Below are positions 25,007 through 33,619 of a DNA stretch of 64,000 bases, piece after piece (positions within the stretch are counted from its first letter, which is position 1; each line of letters starts with the position of its first letter). The translations under genes and the position numbers were made by a program. Below the pieces are notes generated by a model. The model did no database searches and was not told where the DNA came from. It was given only the letters and a program-made list of their open reading frames with translations. The DNA is from BOG-994 sp049514215 (GTDB taxonomy: Bacteria > Pseudomonadota > Gammaproteobacteria > Burkholderiales > Burkholderiaceae_D): the NCBI GenBank assembly GCA_049514215.1, contig JBEKVI010000011.1, positions 1 to 64,000 of the forward strand, in the 5' to 3' direction.

Positions 25007-26067
25007 GGACCCTTCCCCAGTGGAATCGGCATGCCCGCGTCGAGCGCGGCGATGCGCTCGAGCGAGGACCGGTACACGGCATCGGGCTCGTCACGGTTGG
25101 ACGCCCAAAGCGCGGCGCGCTTTAGCCGGTCGATTCTCCCGGCCGATGTCAGTGTGCCGCTCAATTGGCCTGCCGCGAGCAGCTCGTCGGCGAGTTCCGG
25201 AGCATTGCACAAGAGCACCATGTCGCAGCCCGCCGCAAGGGCCCGCCGCGCTGCACCTACAACGCCCTCGGTCACGCGCGCACCCGCCATGCCGAGGTCA
25301 TCGCTGAAGATGGCGCCGGAAAACCCGAGCTGTCCCCTTAAGATCTCAACCAGCCACCGGCGCGAGAATCCGGCGGGAAGCGCGTCGACCATCGGATAGG
25401 TAATATGGGCCGGCATGACCGCGCTAAGGACACCATCGAGCCACTCGTAAGGCGCGGCATCAGCGGCCAGAATCTCCTCTAGCGGGCGCCGATCCACTGG
25501 CAGTGCGAGATGCGAGTCCGCGCTGACATAGCCATGGCCGGGGAAATGCTTGCCGCAATTCCCCATGCCCGCAAGGACCAGCCCGTGACAGAGACTCTTG
25601 GCCAGAAGGGTCACTGTTCGGGGATCGGAGTGCAAGGCCCGATCGCCAATCACCTCGCTGCGACCATAGTCCAAATCCAAGACGGGCGTGAAGCTCAGGT
25701 CGATTCCGACGGACAGAAGTTCGTGGCCGAGCACATAGCCCACCGCAGTCGCCATGCGAGTGGCCTCCAGGGGTCCGAAGCGCGGATCGGCGTCCCATAG
25801 CTGACCGATGCGACGCATCGCAGGAAGGCTCGTGAAGCCGCGATCCCGAAATCGTTGGACCCGCCCGCCCTCGTGGTCGACCGCGACTAACAGTTCGGGT
25901 CGCACACGCCGAATCGAGGCGACCAGTTCCCCCAATTGCTCCCGCTCTGAAAAATTGCGGGTAAAGAGAATCACGCCACCAGTGTTCGGGTGCCTTAGGC
26001 GCTTTTGATCGGCCTTAGTGAGCTCCTGACCCTCGAGATCGAGCATGACGCAGGCTGCAGCGCTCAC
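25003..26067 (-). CDS. nagZ: Beta-N-acetylhexosaminidase NagZ
   Basis: Cytoplasmic glycoside hydrolase family 3 enzyme that removes GlcNAc from anhydro-muropeptides during cell-wall recycling. The 354 aa carry GKHFPGHGYVSADSHLALP, which holds the loop His, and FSDDLGMAGA with the nucleophile Asp. GTG 26067 overlaps the acpS stop (GTGA); an upstream ATG would sit deep in acpS and lacks homology. Part of the pdxJ-like-acpS-nagZ-earP chain. Confidence 0.96.
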   Translation of the reverse strand: MSAAACVMLDLEGQELTKADQKRLRHPNTGGVILFTRNFSEREQLGELVASIRRVRPELLVAVDHEGGRVQRFRDRGFTSLPAMRRIGQLWDADPRFGPLEATRMATAVGYVLGHELLSVGIDLSFTPVLDLDYGRSEVIGDRALHSDPRTVTLLAKSLCHGLVLAGMGNCGKHFPGHGYVSADSHLALPVDRRPLEEILAADAAPYEWLDGVLSAVMPAHITYPMVDALPAGFSRRWLVEILRGQLGFSGAIFSDDLGMAGARVTEGVVGAARRALAAGCDMVLLCNAPELADELLAAGQLSGTLTSAGRIDRLKRAALWASNRDEPDAVYRSSLERIAALDAGMPIPLGKGP

Positions 26068-26462
26068 GGTACGATCTTTTCGGCGATCGCGAACGCGACC
26101 GCATACTCGTCTTCGTCGGTGATGCTCACCTGGACCCAAATGTTCTCGTCGTGAAGCCACGCCGCGAGTGCTCCGTTGGCTACGACAGTCGGCTTGCCGG
26201 ATCGAGCGCTCACGATTTCGGCCGAGCGCCAGGTCATGGGCGAATGCATCCCCAAGCCCAGCGCCTTGGATATCGCCTCTTTGGCAGCGAAGCGGGTCGC
26301 AAGATACCGCAGGCCGCGCACGGGCAAGCGCGCTTTGCGACGCTCGTAGACGATCAGCTCCTGAGGACCCAGAATACGTTGTGGAAATCGCCCGCCGTGT
26401 CGCCCGAGAGCCTCCTCGACACGGGCAATCCTCAATATATCGGTTCCAATTCCGTAGATCAT
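26064..26462 (-). CDS. acpS: Holo-[acyl-carrier-protein] synthase AcpS
   Basis: Transfers 4'-phosphopantetheine to Ser37 of AcpP (gene at 38780-39016). The 132 aa start MIYGIGTDILRIARVEEAL, with the metal-binding Asp in GTDIL, and carry RFAAKEAISKALGLG with the second metal ligand Glu. ATG 26462 overlaps the pdxJ-like stop (ATGA). Longer in-frame readings are artefacts of overlap with that gene. Confidence 0.97.
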   Translation of the reverse strand: MIYGIGTDILRIARVEEALGRHGGRFPQRILGPQELIVYERRKARLPVRGLRYLATRFAAKEAISKALGLGMHSPMTWRSAEIVSARSGKPTVVANGALAAWLHDENIWVQVSITDEDEYAVAFAIAEKIVP

Positions 26463-27235
26463 GCTGCCAGTCCCAAGACGCGAAGGCGCTCCTCGTAGAC
26501 GAGCGATTTCATTGCCCCGATGGCCTTTTCCCAGCCGATAGAGAAGGCTTTCGCAGCCAGAGCCGGCCCGGCGTGCAACGCAAGGATTTCGGGAATCGCA
26601 GCAAGCAATGGGGCCGTCGGAAAATCGATTGTGGGGCCGACTGATACGGCCATGCCAAGTCCTCTGGCCAGCCGTGCACAGCGCGCCACGCGTTCCAACT
26701 CCCGAAGACGATCCGCGGAGTCCCTGGCACAAACGAGCTCCGACGTATCAAGGCGCAGAGCAACTCCACCCAAATTGGCGCAGGCGCGAATCTGTTCCTC
26801 GTCGGGCTCGAGTTGAAGCACGACGTCGAACTGTCCCTCGGGAAGCTCGCGCCGGAACTTCTGAATGGGGATGAAGTCGCGGCGGACGTCAAGACCTCCA
26901 CATTTCCCCCAAGGCCGAAATTCCAAGGGCACAAGGCATAGCGCGCGCGGGCCGCGCTCCAAGAGGGCATCGACGAGTGCCAAGTCGGCGGGCATCTCCA
27001 ATTGAACACGGAGGCCCACGGCTTGAGAAAGAGTGAGCGCGGCTTCGAGACCGGCCGCTCCGTCAGACGCTCCCGGAGACAGGCAGATGCCATCGGCTCC
27101 GGCCCGTTCGGCGGCCAGGGCCGCCTCGAGTGGATCCAGATGCAGCCCGGGGACGGTCTCTGCCAGAACCTCGAGGATCCGAAAGTCCACGTAGAGTTCG
27201 ACCAGATCCGCTGCGCTGAAGAATGGATAGCTCAT
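26459..27235 (-). CDS. Degenerate PdxJ-like TIM-barrel protein in the pdxJ position
   Basis: A homologue of pyridoxine 5'-phosphate synthase by sequence and position (between recO and acpS), 258 aa. Conserved core stretches include ALAAERAGADGICL, VQLEMP, CLVPLEF with GGLDV, and DEEQIRACANLGG. The substrate residues are largely lost. The N-terminal NIDH motif reads YVDF, the HLREDRRHI loop is replaced by SPGASDGAA, the GHGL motif reads GPTI, and the phosphate-binding NIGHAIIGRA region reads HAGPALAAKA. The Glu of the LEM motif remains. Catalysis of the normal reaction is therefore doubtful; it may be a repurposed or regulatory paralogue. The frame is intact and not decaying. Confidence 0.75.
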   Translation of the reverse strand: MSYPFFSAADLVELYVDFRILEVLAETVPGLHLDPLEAALAAERAGADGICLSPGASDGAAGLEAALTLSQAVGLRVQLEMPADLALVDALLERGPRALCLVPLEFRPWGKCGGLDVRRDFIPIQKFRRELPEGQFDVVLQLEPDEEQIRACANLGGVALRLDTSELVCARDSADRLRELERVARCARLARGLGMAVSVGPTIDFPTAPLLAAIPEILALHAGPALAAKAFSIGWEKAIGAMKSLVYEERLRVLGLAA

Positions 27236-27275
27236 CGACTAAAAGATCGTAGAAGGGCCTGGGGCGCGTTCCACT

Positions 27276-28070
27276 CTAGAGATCGTGCAGGTCAATGAGC
27301 ATCTGCCGGGTGTGCAGGGTCTGGCCGGCCAGATGATGATTCAGCAGATGCCGCGCGAGGAGCTTGCTTTGGGCTTGCGTGACGGGATCGGTAAAATCGG
27401 AGCGGGCAATGTCTAGCAGCGTGCGACCGCGAACAACCGGAATGTCCTTGGCCTGCGTGGCAGGCTCGTTCACGGCCACGGGTCCCCTTTCGGGCAGATA
27501 TCGATACCACAGGTCAGCTTCAACCTTTCTGCCCGATTCAACGCAATGCGTCAGTTCGAGGGCGTAGCCGGCTTGACCGAGGAGCGTGTATTCGAACGCG
27601 CGCAATACCGGGGCGGCAGGATGCCCGGATCCGAGCGCGATTAAGGCGCTCAGATAGGCATCGAAGAGCGACTCGTGGGGGTCATCGCGCGCGAGAAGCT
27701 TGATGAGCAATTCGTTCAGATAGAAGCCGCAGATGAGGCCCTCCCCTTGCAGGGGCGGTACCCCACCGATCCACTCGGCTGCGGACAGGTTTGCAAGCTC
27801 GCTCGAGCGGCTGCGTCCTCCGCTCCAACTGAGTGCCAAGGGACGAAAGGCGAGAAGCATTCCCCGCAAGGCCGAGCGCGGTCTTTTGGCGCCGCGCGCG
27901 ATGAGGGCGACACGGCCATGGTTTCTCGTCATCGCGTCGACGATTAAGCTCGTCTCCTTATAGGGGTAGGAGTGCAGCACGAATGCGGGTTCATCGGCGA
28001 TGCGCGACTCCGACCGCGCGGCGCGCGCCGATTTGGCGGCGCGAGTCTGTACGGTTTCAGTCGTATCCAT
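27276..28070 (-). CDS. recO: DNA repair protein RecO
   Basis: RecFOR-pathway mediator that loads RecA on SSB-coated DNA. The 264 aa start with an Ala/Arg-rich leader of about 25 residues before the OB fold (EPAFVLHSYPYKETSLIVD), followed by RGAKRPRSALRG and a helical C-terminal domain. I see no CxxC zinc pair, in line with proteobacterial RecO proteins. ATG 28070 lies within the end of era (14-bp overlap). Confidence 0.95.
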   Translation of the reverse strand: MDTTETVQTRAAKSARAARSESRIADEPAFVLHSYPYKETSLIVDAMTRNHGRVALIARGAKRPRSALRGMLLAFRPLALSWSGGRSRSSELANLSAAEWIGGVPPLQGEGLICGFYLNELLIKLLARDDPHESLFDAYLSALIALGSGHPAAPVLRAFEYTLLGQAGYALELTHCVESGRKVEADLWYRYLPERGPVAVNEPATQAKDIPVVRGRTLLDIARSDFTDPVTQAQSKLLARHLLNHHLAGQTLHTRQMLIDLHDL

Positions 28071-29004
28071 AGGACTTCAGGCGGGCCTCGTCATCGGACC
28101 AGCCCGACTTCACTTTGACCCACAATTCCAAATGCACTTTGGCCGCAAGCAGACGTTCGATGTCGGCGCGCGCCTCAGTACCGATTTGCTTCAGTTTGGC
28201 CCCGCCTGTGCCAATGAGCATGGCCTTGTGATTGGGTCGGTCGACGAGCACCGTCGCTGCGATCCGGCAAAAACGGTCGGTCGCACCGCTTTGCGCAGGT
28301 TCCTCTTCAAATTGTTCGATCGTGACGGTGGCCCCGTAGGGAAGTTCATCGCCCACGAGCCGGAAGATCTTCTCGCGGATCAGTTCGGCGACGAGAAAAC
28401 GTTCACTGCGATCGGTATAGTCGTCCGCAGAAAACAGTGCGGGCTGCACCGGCAGATAAAGCGCGATCGCGTCCAACAAGGCTTCCACCTGCAGCCCGGT
28501 CTTGGCCGACACGGGGATCATTTGGGCGAATCGCTCCTGGGCGCCGCGCGCGGCAAGATACGGCAGCAATTCCGACTTCTCCTTTAGGCGGTCTGCCTTA
28601 TTGATGGCAAGAATGACGGGCGTTTCCAACGGCAGGAGATGGACCACCTCGGCGTCTTCTCGATCATACCGTCCCGCCTCGACCACCATGACGGCCACGT
28701 CCACATCCGCTAACGCCACGCGGACGGCGCGATTCATGTTTCGGTTAAGGGCCGTTCGGTGGCGTGTCTGAAAACCCGGTGTATCGACGAAGATGAACTG
28801 CGCGTCAGAACGCGTGAGCACACCCGTGATCCGGTGGCGCGTCGTCTGGGCCTTGCGCGAAGTGATGCTGACCTTCTGGCCGATGAGACGGTTCAATAGG
28901 GTCGATTTGCCTACATTGGGGCGGCCAACGAGGGCGATGGAACCGGTGCGAAATGACCCGTCGTCGTGCCGGGGCTGCGCGCCAGGACTAACCTCAGGCT
29001 GCAC
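28057..29004 (-). CDS. era: GTPase Era
   Basis: GTPase that binds the 3' end of 16S rRNA during 30S assembly. The 315 aa have G1 GRPNVGKST, G3 DTPGFQ, G4 NKAD and a C-terminal KH domain (IGTGGAKLKQIGTEARADIE, abridged by position about 255-280). Start ATG 29004 overlaps the end of rnc by 11 bp, the conserved rnc-era pair. Confidence 0.98.
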   Translation of the reverse strand: MQPEVSPGAQPRHDDGSFRTGSIALVGRPNVGKSTLLNRLIGQKVSITSRKAQTTRHRITGVLTRSDAQFIFVDTPGFQTRHRTALNRNMNRAVRVALADVDVAVMVVEAGRYDREDAEVVHLLPLETPVILAINKADRLKEKSELLPYLAARGAQERFAQMIPVSAKTGLQVEALLDAIALYLPVQPALFSADDYTDRSERFLVAELIREKIFRLVGDELPYGATVTIEQFEEEPAQSGATDRFCRIAATVLVDRPNHKAMLIGTGGAKLKQIGTEARADIERLLAAKVHLELWVKVKSGWSDDEARLKSYGYD

Positions 29005-30118
29005 GCGCCTTCAACTTCGAGGGCTCGTTGGCCTCCTTGGCTGCGGCCTCGCGCGGCGCGCTGGCGCCCGTGGCCGGCAGCGCTGCGATCTGGGCGCCGG
29101 TTGCGAGAACCTCGAGGGCCGGCTCGCCGGCCCCTTTTTCATCGGGTTCGGTCTGCTTTTCCACTTTCTCGAGGCGCTTCTCGACCGCCCTGTCGGCGGC
29201 CTTCTCTAAGACCCGCTCGCCGACCTTTTCGGCCGTCTTCTCCGGCGCCCTTTCGGCGACCTTCTCGGCGCCCTTCTCGAGAGACGTCTTTTCCTGCCCC
29301 TTGGCATCGACACTCGAAGTCTTGCCAGCCTTGATCGCCGCGGGAACAACGGGTGCCGCACCGGCTGGGGCGGCGGCCTGAGTGACTGCGACCGAGAGGC
29401 TCAGTTGCGCCTGCTTGGGTCGTCGGGTGCGTTTGCTCGCCTGCAGCGCCAACGCCTGTGCCGCCTCGAGCGCCTTTTTTGCGGCCGCCTGTTCGGCCGC
29501 GCGTCGACTGCCGCCGCTACCTAGGACCTGGATCGTCAGTTTGGGCACGGCACACTCGACTTCAAACTCCTGGCTATGGGCCGCGCCATGCGTGGCGACC
29601 ACCGTATAGACCGGCAGCGCAATCTTGCGACTTTGCAGATACTCCTGCAGGAGGGTTTTCGCATCCTTGCCGAGGGTTTTCGGATCCACCGTCTCGAGCA
29701 CAGGAACATACAGCCGGCGGATCGTATTGCGGGCCGCATCGAAGCCTCCATCGAGAAAAATCGCGCCAAAAAGCGCTTCGACGGTATCAGCCAGGATCGA
29801 GGGTCGGCGAAAGCCGCCGCTTTTGAGTTCGCCTTCGCCCAGGCGCAGCCATTGACTGAGCTCAAGTCGCTGAGCGATCTCATAGAGGGATTGCTGCTTG
29901 ACGAGGTTCGCGCGCAAGCGCGACAGGTCGCCCTCGTCAATTTTCGCGAAACGCTCGAATAGCAGCGAAGCGACAACGCAGTTCAGTATGCTGTCGCCCA
30001 GAAACTCGAGACGCTCGTTGTGTGTGCCACTGTGGCTGCGGTGCGTCAGTGCCTGCTGCAACAATGCTTTCGACGAGAATTCGTAGCCGAGGGCGATCTG
30101 CAGCGCTTGGGCGTCCAT
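28994..30118 (-). CDS. rnc: Ribonuclease III with long C-terminal extension
   Basis: Double-strand-specific endoribonuclease for rRNA and mRNA processing. Residues 1-150 form the nuclease domain: NERLEFLGDSILN with Glu38 and Asp42, and DTVEALFGAIFLDGG with Asp111 and Glu114. The dsRNA-binding domain follows at about 154-223. The usual protein ends near residue 225, but this one continues to 374. The tail is Ala-rich and then has a highly charged Glu/Lys repeat at about 277-321 (units such as EKVAER, EKTAEK and EKVGER), likely a long helix. Tails of this kind occur in other betaproteobacteria; the function is unknown. DUF4845 lies 31 bp upstream. Confidence 0.96.
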   Translation of the reverse strand: MDAQALQIALGYEFSSKALLQQALTHRSHSGTHNERLEFLGDSILNCVVASLLFERFAKIDEGDLSRLRANLVKQQSLYEIAQRLELSQWLRLGEGELKSGGFRRPSILADTVEALFGAIFLDGGFDAARNTIRRLYVPVLETVDPKTLGKDAKTLLQEYLQSRKIALPVYTVVATHGAAHSQEFEVECAVPKLTIQVLGSGGSRRAAEQAAAKKALEAAQALALQASKRTRRPKQAQLSLSVAVTQAAAPAGAAPVVPAAIKAGKTSSVDAKGQEKTSLEKGAEKVAERAPEKTAEKVGERVLEKAADRAVEKRLEKVEKQTEPDEKGAGEPALEVLATGAQIAALPATGASAPREAAAKEANEPSKLKARAA

Positions 30119-30149
30119 AGCTTTGCTAGTCCATTTTGGTCACTTACGA

Positions 30150-30509
30150 CTATGACCCCCTGGTACTTCCCGAGTAATCGATGAGCAGACTGACTGGACC
30201 CCAGAGCGGAACCTTCTTGGAATAGGCATAAGAGGCCACGAAGGTCCCGTCGGGCTGTTTCTCGATCTCCAGGTCCTTGCCCGTAATTGTGTCGATGTAG
30301 CCGGTTTCAGCGTTCTTATCGAATTTGATGCGCACATCAACCGGGCTGGTCGCCCCCTGGACTGAACTCTTAATGGCGCTTTCAATCGAGCGATTTTCGG
30401 TGAACGAGGGCAACACCTTCGCCACGATCAGCGCGACCCCTCCAAGCAGGGCCAAGACCACGATCAGGCTGATCAAAGTCAGGCCGTCCTGACGGTTTCT
30501 AGACTGCAT
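30150..30509 (-). CDS. DUF4845 family membrane-anchored protein
   Basis: Small protein of 119 aa from ATG 30509, conserved between lepB and rnc in betaproteobacteria; function not established. It has a short basic N terminus, one transmembrane segment (LTLISLIVVLALLGGVALIV) of pilin-like appearance, then a soluble domain of about 80 residues, presumably periplasmic. A GGGAG Shine-Dalgarno stands 10 bases before the ATG. It may take part in the activity of neighbouring LepB, but this is only positional. Confidence 0.85.
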   Translation of the reverse strand: MQSRNRQDGLTLISLIVVLALLGGVALIVAKVLPSFTENRSIESAIKSSVQGATSPVDVRIKFDKNAETGYIDTITGKDLEIEKQPDGTFVASYAYSKKVPLWGPVSLLIDYSGSTRGS

Positions 30510-30525
30510 CAAACTTAACTCCCGA

Positions 30526-31437
30526 TTAATGAAACGAGCCTATGCGCTTGATATTACCGAAGTTCATCCAGATTAAGAACGCCCTGCCCACGATATTTTC
30601 GTCCGGTACAAAGCCCCAATAGCGGCTGTCTTGGCTGTTGTCCCTATTGTCCCCCATCATGAAGTAATGACTCGGGGGAACCGTGCACGAAACACCCGTA
30701 TTGCCATCAAGATACGCACAGTTCTCCCTATAATTGTAGTTATCTGGTTGGATTGGCATCGATCTTTCGCCATCTTTCAGAATTTCATGCCTGACGAGAC
30801 CGGCCGGTCCAGGGAGGCTTTCTTCAAATTGCTTTGAATACAAGACACGGTCTTCGTCGAAGTAATCCGGCAGCGGCGTCTCCGCAACCAGCTGGCCGTT
30901 GATCGTCAGCCGTTTGTTCTGATACACGATCTTGTCTCCCGGCACCCCGATGACCCGTTTGATGTAGTCGACATTCGGATCGTTAGGGTAGCGAAAGACC
31001 ATGACATCGCCGCGCTGCGGAGTGCCTATATCCACGAACTTCTTGTTGAGGATCGGCACGCGCAGGCCGTAATCGAACTTGTTTACGAGGATCAGGTCGC
31101 CCACGAGCAGCGTCGGGATCATGGAACCCGAGGGAATTCGAAAAGGCTCGAAAAGGAACGAGCGCAAGATGAAAACCACCAGAATCACAGGGAAGAATCC
31201 GGCGGGAAACTCGATCCAGCTCGGTTGACGCAGGTTCTTCTCCCTCAGGCGTTCGCGCTCCTGGGTGAGCACGCTCGGCTCGATATTGGCCCGCAGCTTG
31301 GCTTGCTCGTCGAAGCTGCGCAGTGCTGCGTGCGTGGCCGCGAGTCTCTTGCGCCGGAAGTAAGCCAGATCGAGGGCCCATACGAGGCCGGTCACGACCA
31401 GGAGCCAAAACAGGATCAGTGCGAAATTGAAGTTCAT
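30526..31437 (-). CDS. lepB: Signal peptidase I LepB
   Basis: Membrane protease that removes Sec and Tat signal peptides. The 303 aa have two N-terminal membrane segments (about 3-24 and 80-93) and the catalytic dyad Ser105 in IPSGSMIPTL and Lys160 in DYIKRVIGVPGD. The late motif FMMGDNRDNSQDSRYWG is box E. ATG 31437 overlaps the lepA stop (ATGA). Confidence 0.98.
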   Translation of the reverse strand: MNFNFALILFWLLVVTGLVWALDLAYFRRKRLAATHAALRSFDEQAKLRANIEPSVLTQERERLREKNLRQPSWIEFPAGFFPVILVVFILRSFLFEPFRIPSGSMIPTLLVGDLILVNKFDYGLRVPILNKKFVDIGTPQRGDVMVFRYPNDPNVDYIKRVIGVPGDKIVYQNKRLTINGQLVAETPLPDYFDEDRVLYSKQFEESLPGPAGLVRHEILKDGERSMPIQPDNYNYRENCAYLDGNTGVSCTVPPSHYFMMGDNRDNSQDSRYWGFVPDENIVGRAFLIWMNFGNIKRIGSFH

Positions 31438-33227
31438 TTTTCCTCCACCTGCAGGATTGCCAGAAAGGCCTCCTGGGGAATCTCGACGCTGCCCACTTGC
31501 TTCATGCGCTTCTTGCCGGCCTTTTGTTTTTCCAGAAGCTTGCGCTTGCGGGAGATATCACCGCCGTAGCACTTCGCCAGCACGTTCTTGCGCAAGGCCT
31601 TCACGTTTTCGCGGGCGATGATATTCGATCCGATGGCTGCCTGGATCGCAACGTCAAACATCTGCCTCGGAATGATTTCGCGCATCTTGGCTGCAACCTC
31701 GCGTCCCCGATGCTGACTGTTGGAGCGGTGAACGATAATCGAGAGCGCGTCGACTTTCTCTCCATTGATCAGCATATCGACCTTGACGACCTCCGAGGGT
31801 CGATACTCCTTGAACTCGTAGTCCATCGAAGCATAGCCGCGGGACACTGACTTGAGCCGATCGAAGAAATCCAGAACGATCTCTCCCAGCGGCATATCGT
31901 AGGTCAGCATCACCTGGCGTCCGTGGTAGGCCATGTTGATCTGCTGGCCGCGCTTCTGGTTGCACAAGGTGATGACCGGTCCCACATACTCCTGCGGCAT
32001 GTACAGCGTAACCGTCACAATCGGCTCGCGAATTTCTTCGATCCGCGCCGGATCGGGCATCTTGGAGGGATTCTCGACGGTCAGCTGCGTGCCCTCACGC
32101 AACACCACCTCGTAGATCACGCTCGGAGCGGTCGTAATGAGCTCCATGTCATATTCGCGCTCGAGTCGCTCCTGCACAATCTCCATGTGCAAAAGACCGA
32201 GAAATCCGCAGCGGAATCCAAATCCAAGCGCCTGCGAGACCTCGGGTTCGTACTGCAGCGAGGCGTCATTCAGTTTGAGCTTCTCCAAGGCGTCGCGAAG
32301 CGAGTCATATTGGTTCGCCTCAACGGGGAACAGGCCTGCGAAGACCTGCGGCTTGACGACCTTAAATCCGGGTAGCGGAGCACTGGCCGGGCGTTGCAGC
32401 AAGGTGACGGTGTCACCCACCTTGGCGTCCTGAAGCTCCTTGATGCCGGCAATGATAAAACCGACTTCACCGGCCGAGAGCCGTTCCTCGGCGCGGCTTT
32501 TGGGCGTGAACACGCCAACCTGTTCAGTCAGGTGTTGCGCCCGCGAGGCCATTAGGAGGATCTTGTCCTTGGGGCGAATTTCCCCGTTGAATACCCGTAC
32601 CAGCATAACGACCCCGACGTAGTTGTCGAACCACGAGTCGATGATGAGAGCCTGCAATGGGGCCGCGCGGTCACCCTTGGGGGGCGGGATGCGCTGAATG
32701 ACGGCCTCAAGAATGTCGGTTACGCCCTCGCCGGTTTTGGCACTGGCGCGCACCGCATCTTGGGCATGCAAGCCGATGACCTCCTCGATCTCGGCGATTG
32801 CGTTTTCAGGATCGGCCGAGGGCAGATCGATCTTGTTTAGGACCGGCACCACCTCGACGCCGAGCTCGAGCGCCGTATAACAGTTGGCCACCGTTTGAGC
32901 TTCGACTCCCTGAGTTGCGTCGACGACCAGCAAAGCCCCTTCGCAGGCCGACAGCGACCGACTGACCTCGTAGGCAAAATCGACGTGCCCGGGGGTATCG
33001 ATCAGATTGAGTCGATAGCGTTGACCGTCGCGTGCGAGATAGTCCAAAGCCGCCGTCTGCGCCTTGATGGTAATGCCCCGCTCACGTTCAAGATCCATGG
33101 AATCAAGGACTTGCGATTCCATTTCCCGCTCGGATAAGCCGCCGCACAACTGGATGATTCGATCTGCAAGTGTCGACTTGCCATGATCGATGTGAGCAAT
33201 AATAGAAAAGTTGCGAATGTGGTGCAT
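31434..33227 (-). CDS. lepA: Elongation factor 4 (LepA)
   Basis: Translational GTPase acting on ribosome biogenesis/back-translocation. The 597 aa from ATG 33227 (MHHIRNFSIIAHIDHGKST) have G1 AHIDHGKST, G3 DTPGH, G4 NKID, the EF-G-like domains and the LepA-specific C-terminal domain (KCYGGDISRKRKLLEKQKAGKK in part). A reading 12 codons longer has no homology at its start. A terminator lies 35 bp upstream, so lepA probably starts a new transcription unit. Confidence 0.98.
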   Translation of the reverse strand: MHHIRNFSIIAHIDHGKSTLADRIIQLCGGLSEREMESQVLDSMDLERERGITIKAQTAALDYLARDGQRYRLNLIDTPGHVDFAYEVSRSLSACEGALLVVDATQGVEAQTVANCYTALELGVEVVPVLNKIDLPSADPENAIAEIEEVIGLHAQDAVRASAKTGEGVTDILEAVIQRIPPPKGDRAAPLQALIIDSWFDNYVGVVMLVRVFNGEIRPKDKILLMASRAQHLTEQVGVFTPKSRAEERLSAGEVGFIIAGIKELQDAKVGDTVTLLQRPASAPLPGFKVVKPQVFAGLFPVEANQYDSLRDALEKLKLNDASLQYEPEVSQALGFGFRCGFLGLLHMEIVQERLEREYDMELITTAPSVIYEVVLREGTQLTVENPSKMPDPARIEEIREPIVTVTLYMPQEYVGPVITLCNQKRGQQINMAYHGRQVMLTYDMPLGEIVLDFFDRLKSVSRGYASMDYEFKEYRPSEVVKVDMLINGEKVDALSIIVHRSNSQHRGREVAAKMREIIPRQMFDVAIQAAIGSNIIARENVKALRKNVLAKCYGGDISRKRKLLEKQKAGKKRMKQVGSVEIPQEAFLAILQVEEK

Positions 33228-33261
33228 CGAAGACTGCGGCCATCCCGTAGCGGGGCACAAC

Positions 33262-33292
33262 AAAAAAGGGGCCCGGTGAACCTCGGAGCCCC
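33262..33292 (-). terminator. Rho-independent terminator after the rpoE-mucD-glutaredoxin operon
   Basis: On the minus strand, 19 bp after the glutaredoxin stop, GGGGC...GCCCC forms a hairpin (33268-33292, stem with an internal mismatch) followed at once by six Ts (33262-33267). Direction and position fit the end of the sigma-E operon and separate it from lepA. Confidence 0.75.
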
Positions 33293-33310
33293 TCGAGTCA
33301 ATCCGCTATT

Positions 33311-33619
33311 TTAACGGATCGCGGACAAAACCTCTCGCAGTCGGTCCTCGTTGAAGAAATAGTGGCAAATTTCGATGTCGCCGAGCATCAGAACCGGCAC
33401 AAGCTCGCCCAGGCGTGACTCCAAATCGGGATGCCGATCCACGTCAATCACCTCGACGTCGAATGCCATGTCGTCGCCCAGTGGCGCAAGCGCTGCGAGC
33501 ATGTCGTCGCACAAGTGGCAGTAGCCCCGGCCGTAGAGCGTCAGACGAGCTCGCGGCCCAAGCGGTCCGGGATCGAACTGCAGGGCTTGCCCCTTACGCG
33601 TTTGAGTGCCCGATTTCAA
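33311..33619 (-). CDS. Glutaredoxin-like thiol-disulfide protein (DUF836-type)
   Basis: A 102-aa thioredoxin-fold protein. After about 24 variable residues comes LTLYGRGYCHLCDDM, with the redox pair Cys34 and Cys37, then VDVDRHPDLESRLGELVPVL with the cis-proline. The start appears to be TTG 33619, overlapping the mucD stop (TTGA), because no other start precedes the domain. It commonly sits between mucD and lepA in betaproteobacteria; a role in periplasmic or cytoplasmic thiol balance during envelope stress is inference. Confidence 0.88.
   Translation of the reverse strand: MKSGTQTRKGQALQFDPGPLGPRARLTLYGRGYCHLCDDMLAALAPLGDDMAFDVEVIDVDRHPDLESRLGELVPVLMLGDIEICHYFFNEDRLREVLSAIR

Noticed and set aside
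29156..29290. Tandem DNA repeat or CRISPR-like array
   Set aside because: The repetition is imperfect and codon-based, explained by the charged repeat tail of RNase III; no spacers.
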